From assembly GCF_032062135.1 (NCBI RefSeq), contig NC_092858.1, positions 122,158,296-122,222,295 on the forward strand: a DNA stretch of 64,000 nt, read 5' to 3'. The DNA comes from Pyxicephalus adspersus (lineage: Eukaryota; Chordata; Amphibia; Anura; Pyxicephalidae). Each line of letters starts with the position of its first letter. Position 1 is the first letter of the stretch. Shown here in pieces: positions 1-11,065 of this stretch. The notes under the pieces are model-generated. The model ran no database searches and was not told the DNA's origin. It worked only from the letters and a program-made list of their open reading frames with translations. The position numbers were made by a program, and so were the translations under genes.

Positions 1-2148
1 TTTTGGACTTGCCATCTGTAGAGTCATCTGTAAAATATGTCAACCATAAGTTTCCTTTAAATTTATATACTTACAAATATCTACATTGTTGTCCTAATGA
101 GTTTGTCATATACTACCAGTCATTTTTGACATAATATCATTTGGCTATGTATCTGTAAACATCACATCCTAGCAAGAGTATAGAAAAAAAGAAGGGTTGT
201 TAATGTAAAATACAAGAAAATGTGCTTAGCAACTAAAAATAAATGCAAAGGAAATGCACCATGGTCAATAGAGGTAAAAACATTAATAAGTAAAATGAGC
301 AGCTTTCAAAGACCAATTAGTTTCTGTCTAACATTAATTTTTCATTCTTTCAAAAGTTGTAATGTGTGCTAAGGGAGTAAAACTAAAATACAGTTGTTTA
401 AAGAATTAGCAGTTTGTTACCAAATAGTTCATTCCCTATCAGGATTAGACATGGGGCCACTGCAAGTTTTGCTCTCCAAACATACAGTGATTGGGTGTGA
501 GACAGATTAACACTGAAGATTTCTCAGGCAAACTGTTTTACTACATTTTTATTATTTTTCAAAATATTTATATAACACTTGAATGTAATTAACCAGATTC
601 CAATTAGCACAGCCATTATATATTTTATATATATTTGGTCAACCAGAAAGGGGGTAACACCAAGATGTATGTAAATGTGTTTGAAATAAAGTTAAAAAAG
701 TGTAAAAAAAGATATTATAAAAAACCATACACACATACAAATATATAGGATAAACAAGTGTATTGCACATATTATGCACTTAGCATATGCTGTGGATATC
801 ATGCTGTATAAAGTATGGTACGGATTTAGAAAATATTAAAAATACCTTTTAAAATTATATTAACGTGTATTCAGTTGGTGTAAAAGGAATGGATGTTAAC
901 TAATATAATAAAAAAATTGTTTTACCTGGAATTAAAAATATGTGTTAAGAAAACATTCTGAGCATTCATTCATTTTCATGGGAGGGGGTGATGGGCTTAA
1001 GCATGTAATTTGCAGTTGAAAAACATAAAAACTGATGTACAAAATAGAAAAAAAAATCGGTAAATTTCCATGTGGTGAAAAATAATAATAAAATATGGGC
1101 ATGCATTTAGGAACAAATTGTGGATTTTCTTTGCAATTTTTTCTTATATTTTATACAGTATGTATGCTAAATTTGTCTTTCAATGGTCCTCAACTGTACC
1201 CTAAATGAGTTAATGAATTGATAGGATTTATATCACTGCTTGTTACCAACATGAAATCATGTCACCATTTTTCACCACTTTACAACCTCAGTGTGAAATT
1301 TGTCCAAATTATCACCTTTTACAGTTACTTATGGCTTCAGTTTCTCTGCTCCCTTGGAGAAAATTTAATAATTACTTGAAACGTGCTACTTAATTAGGTG
1401 TATGCTCATAAATGCAGAACAGAGCTAGTTTAGGGGTTTCAAACATTAAGAATCAAAGCTGCAATCTATGTGAAATACTGTTGCAGAAACTTTAGTTTGC
1501 ATCTACTTACAATTGTAACTAAAATATATTAAAGGTTACCTGTTATAAAAATGTAGGCTGCCACTGCTTACCTCTTTCTAATAATACTAATTGCTGACTC
1601 TTATGCTATTTCAGGGCTGTGCCAACACAGAGGCTAAAAAGAAATCTATTGTTGTTGCTGCTGTAGATAGGTGATAGGACAAAGCTGGGTCTATGGCTTT
1701 GCTATACGTACTCTCCATGTATTTCTGAGGTTTGACAGTTGGGTCCTACTCTGTGTCAGAAAACCATACAGTGCTTGCATGTGCAGCCTTTTTATTTGTA
1801 TTTGACCTAATGGACAAACACTGACCAATGGACTGGATGAATTAACTGCAATTCCTGAATGTTGCACGCTAGAGTTGAGATAATTTTGCTTTGACATTAA
1901 CGTTCCCTATTCTCTTTGGTTCTAATAATGCTGAATATGCACATTGCATTGCCAGGCATGCATGGTACAAACAAATGTTCCTACCCTTCAGTGTATCACA
2001 ATGCATTTGTGTCAATTGGACTTCAAAGTTTATATCAGCATAATATTCCTTTCCTTTGAAAGGAGGTCCAGTTTACAGTCACCAGAATACACAAATTTCC
2101 ATTAGGACAAGATTGAAAAATTCATCATATATGTACTAAACGCTATGA
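1..2148. other. AT-rich stretch without recognised features
   Basis: No open frame, repeat family or RNA gene was recognised here. The DNA is AT-rich with short homopolymer runs and many stops in all frames. The only longer frames (for example on the minus strand near 1691-1897) have low-complexity, gene-unlike translations. It is probably intronic or intergenic. Confidence 0.6.
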
Positions 2149-2394
2149 CTGATTTACTGAATAACTTAGGCTTTTCACTTAGCAAAGTGGCTTATCAATA
2201 TGCAAGAGATTATTCAATGTGCTTAGTGAATGAGATAAATTTCAGCTGACTTCTAAAGATCCATTCATGTGCAAGTAAAAATGTTGTTCCATTTTCTGAT
2301 TTCTGATAAGGTATTCTTTGGTAAATGAAATGTCACCACATGTTAAGCCACTTATATTGCTAAGTGAACAGCCTAAACTCATTTAGTGAATCAG
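2149..2394. mobile_element. TIR MITE, family B (complete copy)
   Basis: The first ~45 bases read forward (CTGATTTACTGAATAACTTA...) match the reverse complement of the last ~45 (CTGATTCACTAAATGAGTTT...), including a shared GGCT(T/G)TTCACTTAGCAA block. This is a non-autonomous DNA transposon of about 246 bp with long imperfect terminal inverted repeats and no coding capacity. A second, more diverged copy lies about 1 kb downstream and a fragment lies near 45.1 kb. Target duplications are not clear, so the superfamily is not assigned. Confidence 0.7.
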
Positions 2395-3208
2395 TCCTAC
2401 TGTGCTACACATTTTTAGCTTCTGGCAACACACAATATTTTATTGCTTTGTTTTAAAAATCCTGCATTATGCAACATGGCACAGGAATCATGCCAGGTGC
2501 AATAAAGCTATAAACCCTGCATCAAACAGAACTAAGAAATTCTACATTGTTTCCTTTAGATCCTATTTCCACCTATGCGTTTTGCTGCACAAATTGTAAC
2601 TCATGACCATGCATATGTTATCATTCATTTTAAATGGTGCTAGATCATTTGTGAATTCTGTGTTTGCTTGCGTTGACACTTGATTAATTGCCTAATAACA
2701 ACAATGGCAGTAAATGAAAATGCATGGCTGCTAATAGTGTATATATATATATATATATACATACATGGGTATAGAAATGTAAAAATTCTTACCAGTATGT
2801 TACAATATACCATTACTCATAGTAATTGTCTGGGTCTTCAGTCAAAAAAATGAAAGACAATTTGCTTTAGTCATGTGAAAAGCATCTGCACACAATTGAA
2901 TATTCAAAGAAAACAAGAATTTGCTTATTATGTGATTGGATAAATTAGGTTAAAGTTTATGCAATTGTTTTTGACTGAAGATGGCTAATTTATCCTAGTA
3001 AATTAGCCTCATTGAGTGGGGAAGATTATAGAATAAGAGAGGCTGGGATTAACAACAGCTGGTTTATAACAATATAGGGGTGGCATACTAAATAAATTAG
3101 GATTGTGCAGTTACTAAGGCAAGTTATTAAAGGAATCATTCAGTTTGGTATGTAAAAAGCCTTAATTTCTTTAGTAATCATCCTTAGTCTCCAACCAAAC
3201 GATGGGGT
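2395..3208. other. AT-rich spacer between two MITE copies
   Basis: Apart from the (TA)10 array near 2740 I see nothing recognisable. It is low-GC DNA with no gene-like frame. Confidence 0.5.
2740..2759. repeat. (TA)10 microsatellite
   Basis: A perfect dinucleotide array of 20 bases, followed by ACATACATGG, which suggests a decayed longer array. Confidence 0.9.
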
Positions 3209-3463
3209 TGATCCACTAAATGAGATTAGGCTGTTCACTTATGAAGTAGTTATCACTCTCTAAGAGATAATTCATTTAGTGTAGTGAATTTTATGAAAAT
3301 GTACTATGCAAAGAAAACCCAAATATGTGCAAGAAAAAAAAAGAAAATGATTATATATGATTGGAAGTCAATACAGCTTCACCCCATTCACTAAGCTAAG
3401 TGAGCTATCTCTTGTAGAGTGACAATTCACTCTTGGAAGCAGACATCCTAAACTTCTTTGGTA
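3209..3463. mobile_element. TIR MITE, family B (diverged copy)
   Basis: The left end (TGATCCACTAAATGAGATTA, then GGCTGTTCACTT) and the right end (CCTAAACTTCTTTGG read inverted) match the termini of the copy at 2149-2394. The middle contains a CACTAAGCTAAGTGA segment and a poly-A-rich stretch. It is more diverged than the first copy. The edges are approximate. Confidence 0.55.
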
Positions 3464-4007
3464 AAAAAAACAAAAAAACCTTGTTGTGTATCTGATATTG
3501 CAGTCTTCCTGTTTGAGGGTACCATGTTTGGTTAAGGGGAAAATTTACATATCTCACCATTTAGGCAAACAAAGGAGCATGTTCACATGGGTAAAAGTTA
3601 GATTTTTTTTATCTAATATATTTTTACTGTTTAGATTAATGAGAACATTTCGGGTTGTCTGTTGGTAAAATCAACAACAGTAGGGGTTTTCACTTGCTGA
3701 AGGTTGTCATGAGTGATATTGCTCCTGACAGACACCAACCAATAGGTTGTTAGAGAGTACTACCCCTAAAAACTGCCAGCTTGGGAAAATTGCCTAATAT
3801 TTACATTATTAACCCAATTCTTGGCTACACAGTGGGCAGCATACACCAGTTTGGGTTTGCAACACCCAGGTTTTTGAACATTTTTAAGGAATTTTTAGTG
3901 AAACTCTTCCATTGACATTAGTAATTATTTTCTTTACCATCCAGAATGATTCTCTCTTAGGATGACGACTTCATTTACACAGGCAACTTTCCATTCCTTC
4001 CAATAGT
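3464..4007. other. AT-rich stretch, nothing recognised
   Basis: No family was recognised. It contains an A-rich run near 3463-3480 and ordinary AT-rich sequence. Confidence 0.5.
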
Positions 4008-4085
4008 GGGCCTGATTTAATAAAGCTCCCAAAGGCTGGATAGAATACACTTTTATCAATGGAGTTGGTTGATCCAGCAAACCAA
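4008..4085. mobile_element. Fold-back MITE, family A (left-half fragment)
   Basis: It begins GGGCCTGATTTAATAAAGCT and continues through a GATCCAGCAAACC block, matching the left arm of the complete copy at 34992-35215. The right arm is missing, so this is a truncated insertion. Confidence 0.65.
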
Positions 4086-5205
4086 TGCACCGATCATTAT
4101 ATATCCTGAGACAGTTTTTTATTATATTTTAAACCTTTTAGTGTTTTTTAAAGCCCACATTATCTGGTAATTATTTTTTTGTATTTAATTATATTTATTT
4201 AGTGATTTTATTTATTATGTTAAGTATTATACAACACATTTTAGATCTTTGAAACAATTACACCAGTTTCTGCCCCCAAAAAAGCTGCTAATTTAATAGT
4301 TTCCTAGCACCGTCTAGTAAACATTTTATCCATTACTTTACTTTAGCACAGTGTTGTATTAAAAACATAGTAAAACTCACATTAGTCTCCCCAAACTTAT
4401 ATGTTGCATATCCATTACTATTTTGCATGTATTTATTGGTAATATAACACATTTATTATAAAAAAGGAACTTTTCAAACTACATCCTGCTCCACAGGCGT
4501 ACATAAGCGCAAAACTTCTCTGGGGAAATTTAGACGAAAGCCAATTAGACAAATCACCTACCAGTATGATTTTGTATTGTTGTGAACAAAAGTCTCTGAT
4601 AGAAACCTACACAAATGCAGGTTGTACATAATACACAATAGTTTTACTGTATATATAAATTATTTGCCTAATTTCAAATTAAAACTGGTGAAATACAATT
4701 TAGGCCACAAGCAATTCTGTTTAAAGGGTCAAACCAAATCTCTATGCAACTAGTGATGTTTATAACTTTTCTACAGTGATTTGTGGTTAAATAAACGGAT
4801 TTCTGTCTGGTATAGTGGTTTCTAATGATGCACATTGTAGAATCCCAAGGAGAAGAATGTTGAGAAATGGAGACACAAAGACCATTACCGATATTGGTTC
4901 GAGGTAACAATACTCATCATTTGTAAAAACAGCATGGACAAATAAAAAATAACTAAGGCACCCATCACAATATGCCAGTGACATTGTCATGTACAATATT
5001 TGATAGTCCAATAGATCAAATGTATTCCTTCAAAATATATGTATATATGTATTCCTTCAAAAAACATGAATATAACATTATTAATAATAATAATAATAAT
5101 AAAATAACTTACTAACATTAGGGAAAAGGTCATCTGACCCGAATCACTTTTTGAACCATATTGCACTGCATAGCCTTTGATATATTTTATTCTGCTAACT
5201 CGAAT
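4086..5205. other. AT-rich stretch with short tandem repeats
   Basis: There are no gene-like frames. Two copies of ATGTATTCCTTCAAAA lie about 26 bp apart near 5020-5065, followed by a (TAA)n array. The rest is plain AT-rich DNA. Confidence 0.5.
5082..5102. repeat. (TAA)7 microsatellite
   Basis: Seven TAA units. It lies upstream of the L2 fragment, so it is not that copy's own 3' tail. It may be the tail of an older, otherwise lost LINE or SINE. Confidence 0.85.
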
Positions 5206-5640
5206 CTCTCTTTCTAATATGAACACTGCAGCCAGACTCATCCATCCTTGCCACCGCTCCTCTTCTGCTCTTTGTCTTTGCAGCTCTCTTCATTGGCTTC
5301 CTTTTCACCTTAGAATCAAGTTCAAGCTCCTGTGCTTTGCCTTCAAATCACTCCACTTACCTTTCCGACCTGGTTAAAAAATACTCCCCTAGCCACTCTC
5401 TCCGTTCCTCCGATGACCTACAACTCACTTCCTCACTTATAACCTCATCACACGCACGGCTCCAAGACTTTTCTAGAGCTGTCCAACTCTTCCTCGTTCT
5501 ATTCAGCTTGCTCCTACTTTCTGCTCATTTAAAAGAGCGCTCAAAACCTTTTTTTCAAACTTGCCTACCCATCTTCTTCTTTCTTTTGAAACCATCACTA
5601 CTTCCCACCACTACGTATCTCCCATCCTATTGTGTGTAAA
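5206..5640 (+). pseudogene. L2 LINE ORF2 C-terminal remnant (reverse transcriptase end)
   Basis: The plus strand encodes segments typical of the end of vertebrate L2 ORF2: an AARLIH-like stretch, then LHWLPFHLRIKFKLLCFAFK, then (in another frame) YLSDLVKKYSP, RSSDDLQLTS and SSHARLQDFSRA, ending in a SAHL...F(K)xALK-like region. The frame changes near 5340-5350, where a few codons of the usual SLHNLAP-type segment are missing. The product would have been the reverse transcriptase and endonuclease of a non-LTR retrotransposon. The copy is dead, being truncated and frameshifted. Confidence 0.8.
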
Positions 5641-5836
5641 TTCCCCCACCTACTAGATTGTAAGCTCTTCGGGGCAGGGTCCTCTCCTCCTGTGTCACTG
5701 TCTGTATCTGTCTGTCATTTGGAACCCCTATTTAATGTACAGAGCTGCATAATATGTTGGTGCTATATAAATCCCATTTATTAATAACAACATTATTATT
5801 AATAATATTAATAATAATAATAATAATAATAATAGT
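5206..5836 (+). mobile_element. L2-type LINE, 5'-truncated, with TAA tail
   Basis: The last part of the ORF2-like protein is followed by a short 3' UTR (GTAAGCTCTTCGGGGCAGGG, later GTACAGAGCTGC and GGTGCTATATAAATCC) and an AAT/TAA-rich tail. That tail type is shared by the SINEs at 14985 and 61361, so the SINEs probably borrow this LINE's retrotransposition machinery (inference). The 5' truncation is typical of LINE insertion. The start is approximate. Confidence 0.85.
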
Positions 5837-6020
5837 AATATGCCCTGAAAAGCCAAATGGCAGGAAGTAGTAAGGTAGCATTTTAATATTATCGCTCATT
5901 GTAACTAATGCTGGATTTTCATAGGCAGTGTGATTGATGTGGACTAACATCTGATGATATATGTAAAACCTTTAAATAAAAGTAATTACCGGTATGTGTT
6001 TTGTTTGTATTCCAATAAAC

Positions 6021-6370
6021 AAAAAGAAATAAGACCCTGTCCTTTACCAGTGGGGAGGGGTCCAATAGTTCAAAAAGATCTCTCTCCAACAACCAATCCC
6101 AGAAAATGTTTCTATGGTTTTGTGGGGGCTTCTGATGATATTTGGAATCCCCCATTAATAAAAGGGCAACCAGATAGTCCCACTGAGAAAATCAGACAGG
6201 TGTTTATTGCAGAAATAGACAGGCAATGTTTTTTCTTCAATAACAATCCTACCTGCCTGATTGCTGCCCAACTGCCAAGTTTCACACGCGCAGCTCAGCA
6301 TTTGTTGCCAAGGTGCATTGCATTGAGCCCTCAACTGAATGGGGCCAAGTGTGTTTATTGGGTTTAGTTC
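6021..6370. repeat. GC-richer block, probable old interspersed repeat
   Basis: This stretch has higher GC than its surroundings. It contains CAGACAGGTGTTTATTGCAG and CCTACCTGCCTGATTGCTG, a motif pair that recurs loosely in the duplicated unit at 39000-39170 and 40990-41110 (CTGCCTGTTTGCTCT). I cannot name the family. The open frame across it has no recognisable protein content. Confidence 0.35.
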
Positions 6371-6754
6371 TGATTAGGGAGAAAATTATAAAAAAATAAT
6401 ATTTCAAAGATATGACATATACTTACATTAAAAAAAAACTTTAGTTTTAACTCTGAAAGCAACTTTATAGCGATCATGTCATCTAGCAATTTAAATGCAA
6501 TTTAAATTATAAAAAGTGTATAATATAATATTATAACACATTTCCACTGCTGAATATCAGATGCCTGCAACTACATCAATTACATTCAATAAATACAAAT
6601 ATCATAGGGAATTCTTTTGTTTAGTTCTACTAATGACAGTGTTTATTGTCCATTCTGCAGAAGTAAACACAGATATTTAGTAAATGTTTTATGTAGTGCT
6701 GGGAATCTGTCAGGGATTTTTTTGGTCCTTTCTCATAAATTAAATAAATTATTA

Positions 6755-7060
6755 TTGCAATATTAATTTGCCTGGGTGAAGGGGCTTCCAGATTCTTTAA
6801 TAAACCCTTAACTAACCCCCATATCCATTTTGGGTATGAAGGATCTGGAGAAGAGACCCTGCCCCTAAACAATGGAACACCAACTAGGCATTGGGCCTAG
6901 TATGGACTGAACGAGGGGGTTACTCACTGTCACCTATTTGGCTACCCAGGCTTTATGTCTGGAAATAGGTATGGTTAAGTTTTAAGCAGATGAGGAGGGT
7001 TTTGGACAACGCGGATCAGTGGAAGAGGGTTTGACAATGTTTACTGTCCATCAGACAGGA
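6755..7060. repeat. GC-richer block, possible interspersed repeat
   Basis: It is distinct in base composition from its flanks. A segment GGCTACCCAGGCTTTATGTC is loosely echoed near 29530 (GGCTATTTAGTCTGTATGTC). The family is unknown and the edges are arbitrary. Confidence 0.25.
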
Positions 7061-8585
7061 TTTAATTAGATTTTTTGTTTTAGTTAATTCTTGGGTTCTT
7101 TTATGCCTTTTATTTGTCTATTACCCCTAAAAAGAAAAAAAATTACTTGTTCAACACTAATTAACACATACAATTCATACTATTTCATAACCCCCTGCAC
7201 ATCACTATAGGTTAAACTATTGACTTTAACATAGCTGAATATTTTCTTTTTGTGGTTGTTGATCAGGCATTACCATCAATTTATGGTTCTATTTTTATAC
7301 ATAAAACTCAGTGTATTCAAATATTGAATTACCACAGGCTTATGAGAAAGATTACATTTTTGTAATCATAATTATTACTACTGATTGGATTTATGCTTTC
7401 TCAAGAAATGATATATCTCACACATAACTCAATCTGCCAGTAAATATAATAAAATAGGACCCACTGGGCACTGTTTACCACCAAATGCAGGGCATTATTA
7501 ACCTTGATGATTGATATTCTGTTTTTTTTTTCTATTAAGTTAGATCTCTGGTGCAGTAATAAAGGGCAAATTGAAATGGTGTCTAGTTAGTCTGGGTAAA
7601 ATAGTGCTTAAATCTTAATTAATATAAAAAATTGTGCTCAGATACGCAATACATTTTAAGGTTGCCCAATGATCCTATTTCTTGGGGTTATATGGGCTGT
7701 CATCCTCCACAGTCCTTTTTTGAAGTTTACCAAATTCATCTAAGAAGTCTTCTGAAAGCTTGCTTAATGTTATCCTATTATAAATGGCTGTATAAAATTT
7801 GAGAACACTTCACTATGAGAAGAAGTTGAAGGAGGTAGACCTGAAAAATAAATAATTGAATTATTCCCATAAATATAATGCTGCAAGCACAATACAGTGA
7901 AAAGTCAAGTGTGTTTGAGAAGACATATCATACCAATGTATTATTTTCTTTCCAGGGATCCTGAAATGGTTTTGAGACCAGCACTGTTAAACCGCTAGCA
8001 TACAAAAGCACACCAGAAGTTAAGCCATTAGCAGGGCCGCCCTGTTTATTTTGTGAGCTATCTGTCACAGGCTGCACTTTGGCTCATAGCAATAACCAAC
8101 AGGCCTTCTCTATGTTGGCTGTTTGATTGATATTTGTAAAGACATTACAGGAAAGCATGATGGGATCAGCAGATGTAATTGAAGGGTAACTCCATTAATG
8201 GTATGTTCTCTAAATAGTAGCTGCTATATAGAGGTTTCCCATACTCTGTATAGATATAGTATAGCTCACAATAATTCTTTTTTCCTGAAGAATTTAAATG
8301 CTGCATTAAGTTGATGTTTAACTGTACCCAGTTTGCAGCTCTTATAGATATCGTTTTCTCTCTGATTCCTTCTGACTGCACTTTGTCTCAGTCTTATTTC
8401 TGACATGCCATGAATTAAAGAGATGGGTAAATAATGTCTGCTCCAGCAGCCCTGCATACTCAATGAAGATTATATTATTAGGGCTACTGCTGTGCTCGAA
8501 GAAAGCAAGAAGCATGGGGTTTCTGTGTCAATTGAAATGTGCATAACACACATCATTTTTTTTATAATTTCTTCTGAGCAGTAAT
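7061..8585. other. AT-rich stretch with a possible conserved non-coding segment
   Basis: No gene or repeat was recognised. The part at about 7940-8165 has balanced composition, no simple repeats and no sign of transposon origin, which is how conserved non-coding elements often look. This is an impression only. Confidence 0.3.
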
Positions 8586-8604
8586 CACACACACACACAC
8601 ACAC
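8586..8604. repeat. (CA)9 microsatellite
   Basis: A short perfect CA array of 19 bases. Confidence 0.9.
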
Positions 8605-10795
8605 TTTTGAGTACCACATTTAGACCAAACATTTATATATAGTAATAGTAATATACACAACAATACATACAACAAGCACTATTGGAAAAAGACTGCTATT
8701 ACAATCCACTGTCTGCATTTAGCAGAAATAAACTTATACACAGCACATTGAATACAGAGTAAATGGCTGACTATACTTTCTAAGTGCAAGTTTTTAACTT
8801 AGTGATTCCATATAACAGCACTATATAGTCAGAGCAGTTAGATGTCTAACTTAGTACAAGTTGTAGTCATGCTAGAAATAGTAGTTTTACTACAAGTGGA
8901 AAATCATTAATATGACAAAAAATTGTGTGTTTGTGGATTGACAATGGGAGGTTTCTTTCTTTATAATATATTCACTAACGTTTACATTATATGAATAATA
9001 CCTATTTTTCAGTGAGTTATATTGGTTTTAATAATATACAGTTACTTTCACCGATCTCCTAGACAAAGCACTGTTGTTGAAATGTTTTTATCACCATTAC
9101 ATTTCCAATGGAGTTACTTAGCTCTCAAATCTGCTCACTCTTCTAAGTTAGGAAATTCATACACACAAGAAAAAATAAGATATCAGAGTGTCATAGAGTG
9201 GTAGTTCATATCCAGTAGCAATAAATCACTTTCACCACTGACAGCTGACCTTTAGATATCTCTCTGTATTCTTCATCCATAACAGGCAGGGAAAGGAGCA
9301 GCTCTCCTCCGGAGTGGGTCACCACGTTGAGACAGGTGACTGTCTCAAATTCAGTACCATAAAGATCCTATCCTTACTACGTCTCTTCTAGGTTCCTTTT
9401 CCTTTAGCTTTCCTTTATTGAAACTAAATCGTCTACCACTGGGATCCCGGGCCCAGAAGTGCTGATTTTTCCTGTCTCTTCTAGATTCTTCTTCATAGTT
9501 AGGGGTCCCACCTGAGTTTTAGTTCCCCACACATTTATCTCTTTCCAGAGCTCACCTAAAAAGGCCCCAATACTCACAATAGATCTCAAAGATAAATGCA
9601 CCAAACCAAAATGCACCAAACTAGGTTCCTACCTTGCTAAGGCTGTGTTTCTCCCCTGAGACATCACTCCCTGGGGAGTACAGATTCTAGAACTGTCCAG
9701 TATATACTAACATTAACACCTATAGACCTTTAAGGGAATTTGCTATACTAAAAGGGTCCTAAAACTAGTAGTTTATTATAAATGAAATTCCAAATGCCAC
9801 CACTTGCCTCTTCACCCCCTGCAGAATCAGATCTTTTACCCGAATGCTTCTTTAATCATGAGGACATTTTTTTTCTTTTATGAAGTCCATTGGCCAGGCT
9901 GGCTATAAGATTTTGCATAATAGGATCTCTGACTTGGAAAACTGTCTTCCTGTCCCTTTTACCAGTAATAATGGCACAGATCACAGATAACACTTATTAT
10001 TGTAATCTCTCTATTATGTTTATTCATTATCACAAACAGCAAAATTCTGAGAATGGTCACGTATTACAGCCAGTGAGAATTTCTCATGAGCTGATATGAT
10101 AATAGAAATCTGAGGCTTTGGGCTACTGGGCTTTGCACATTGCTATTTTACATTATGTTATGGAATATGATGCAACTTGTGTATCTTCTGTTTCTATCAC
10201 TTTTATTTACATTAGTATTTTGAAATTAGTTTAATCTGCACATAGTGGTAGCAATTTAGCTTCTTCACTGAATCCCAGGTTGAACAGTTACTAATCCTGT
10301 TTCATCGGTTGCACATTCCTCTAAAGTACTGTATTCTGAAGATAGCTGAGAACACATCATTGGATTGTCACAGATTGATTGTCTGCCATTTAAAACATGT
10401 GACCTGCCATGCTCCATAAATAATATAAGCGTTTTACTTTGTTTCCTGGCATTTTCCAATATTCCTATACAATACCTTTCAGTTTAAAGCATAACCTGGT
10501 AAGATCAGGAACGCATTTATGGTCAGTCTGGAAAATTCTGGAATATACAGCACTGCTATCGTGTTTAATAAACTTTTAGCAACAAAACTTCTATATGAAA
10601 CTACTGAATTTGTATATATAAGTTAGGCTTCACTAGGATTGGGTTATATCTAGTCTGCCTATAGCCAATCTGGAAATGAAAATATGAAAAATATGCTTTT
10701 GCAATGCAGTCTACCCGCTTTTCCAAACATTCTACACCTACTTCTATTGTTGCTGACACGGTTACTGAGTTGACAGTTTTGTGACACTCAGCAAC
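8605..10795. other. AT-rich stretch, nothing recognised
   Basis: A moderately GC-richer part at about 9240-9720 (GGATCCCGGGCCC near 9442) could be an old repeat, but I cannot identify it. No gene-like frame is present. Confidence 0.4.
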
Positions 10796-11065
10796 TAGGA
10801 ATGAGCGAGCAAGTTTTTAAAACTTGATCTCGCAGCGGATTCGGCTGTTCTCGCTTACCGAATTTTGTAAAATTGTAAATTCGCCAATTTTTTTTTTAAG
10901 TGTGCGATCCGTGGCACTAGAGGTTAGTTAACCTCTAGTGCCGGGGATCACACATCTTCTCAATAAATGCGGCAGGCCATGATGCATTAATTGAGAACAT
11001 CATCGGCACTAGAGGATAATTAACCACAAGTGTCACGAATCACACATCTTCTCAATGTATTTCAA
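10796..11065. mobile_element. hAT-like non-autonomous element, left part
   Basis: It starts TAGGAATGAGCGAG, close to the TAGGGATGAGCGAG terminus seen inverted at the end of the copy at 18735-18966. Inside is the family's CACTAGAGG/CCTCTAGTG motif, here as a near-perfect hairpin at 10913-10942 (14-bp perfect arms, GGCACTAGAGGTTA against TAACCTCTAGTGCC). No right terminus is seen, so the copy is truncated. It is non-coding. Confidence 0.6.

Noticed and set aside
5954..6367. 137-codon plus-strand frame
   Set aside because: The translation shows no recognisable motif and coincides with a GC-richer repeat-like block.
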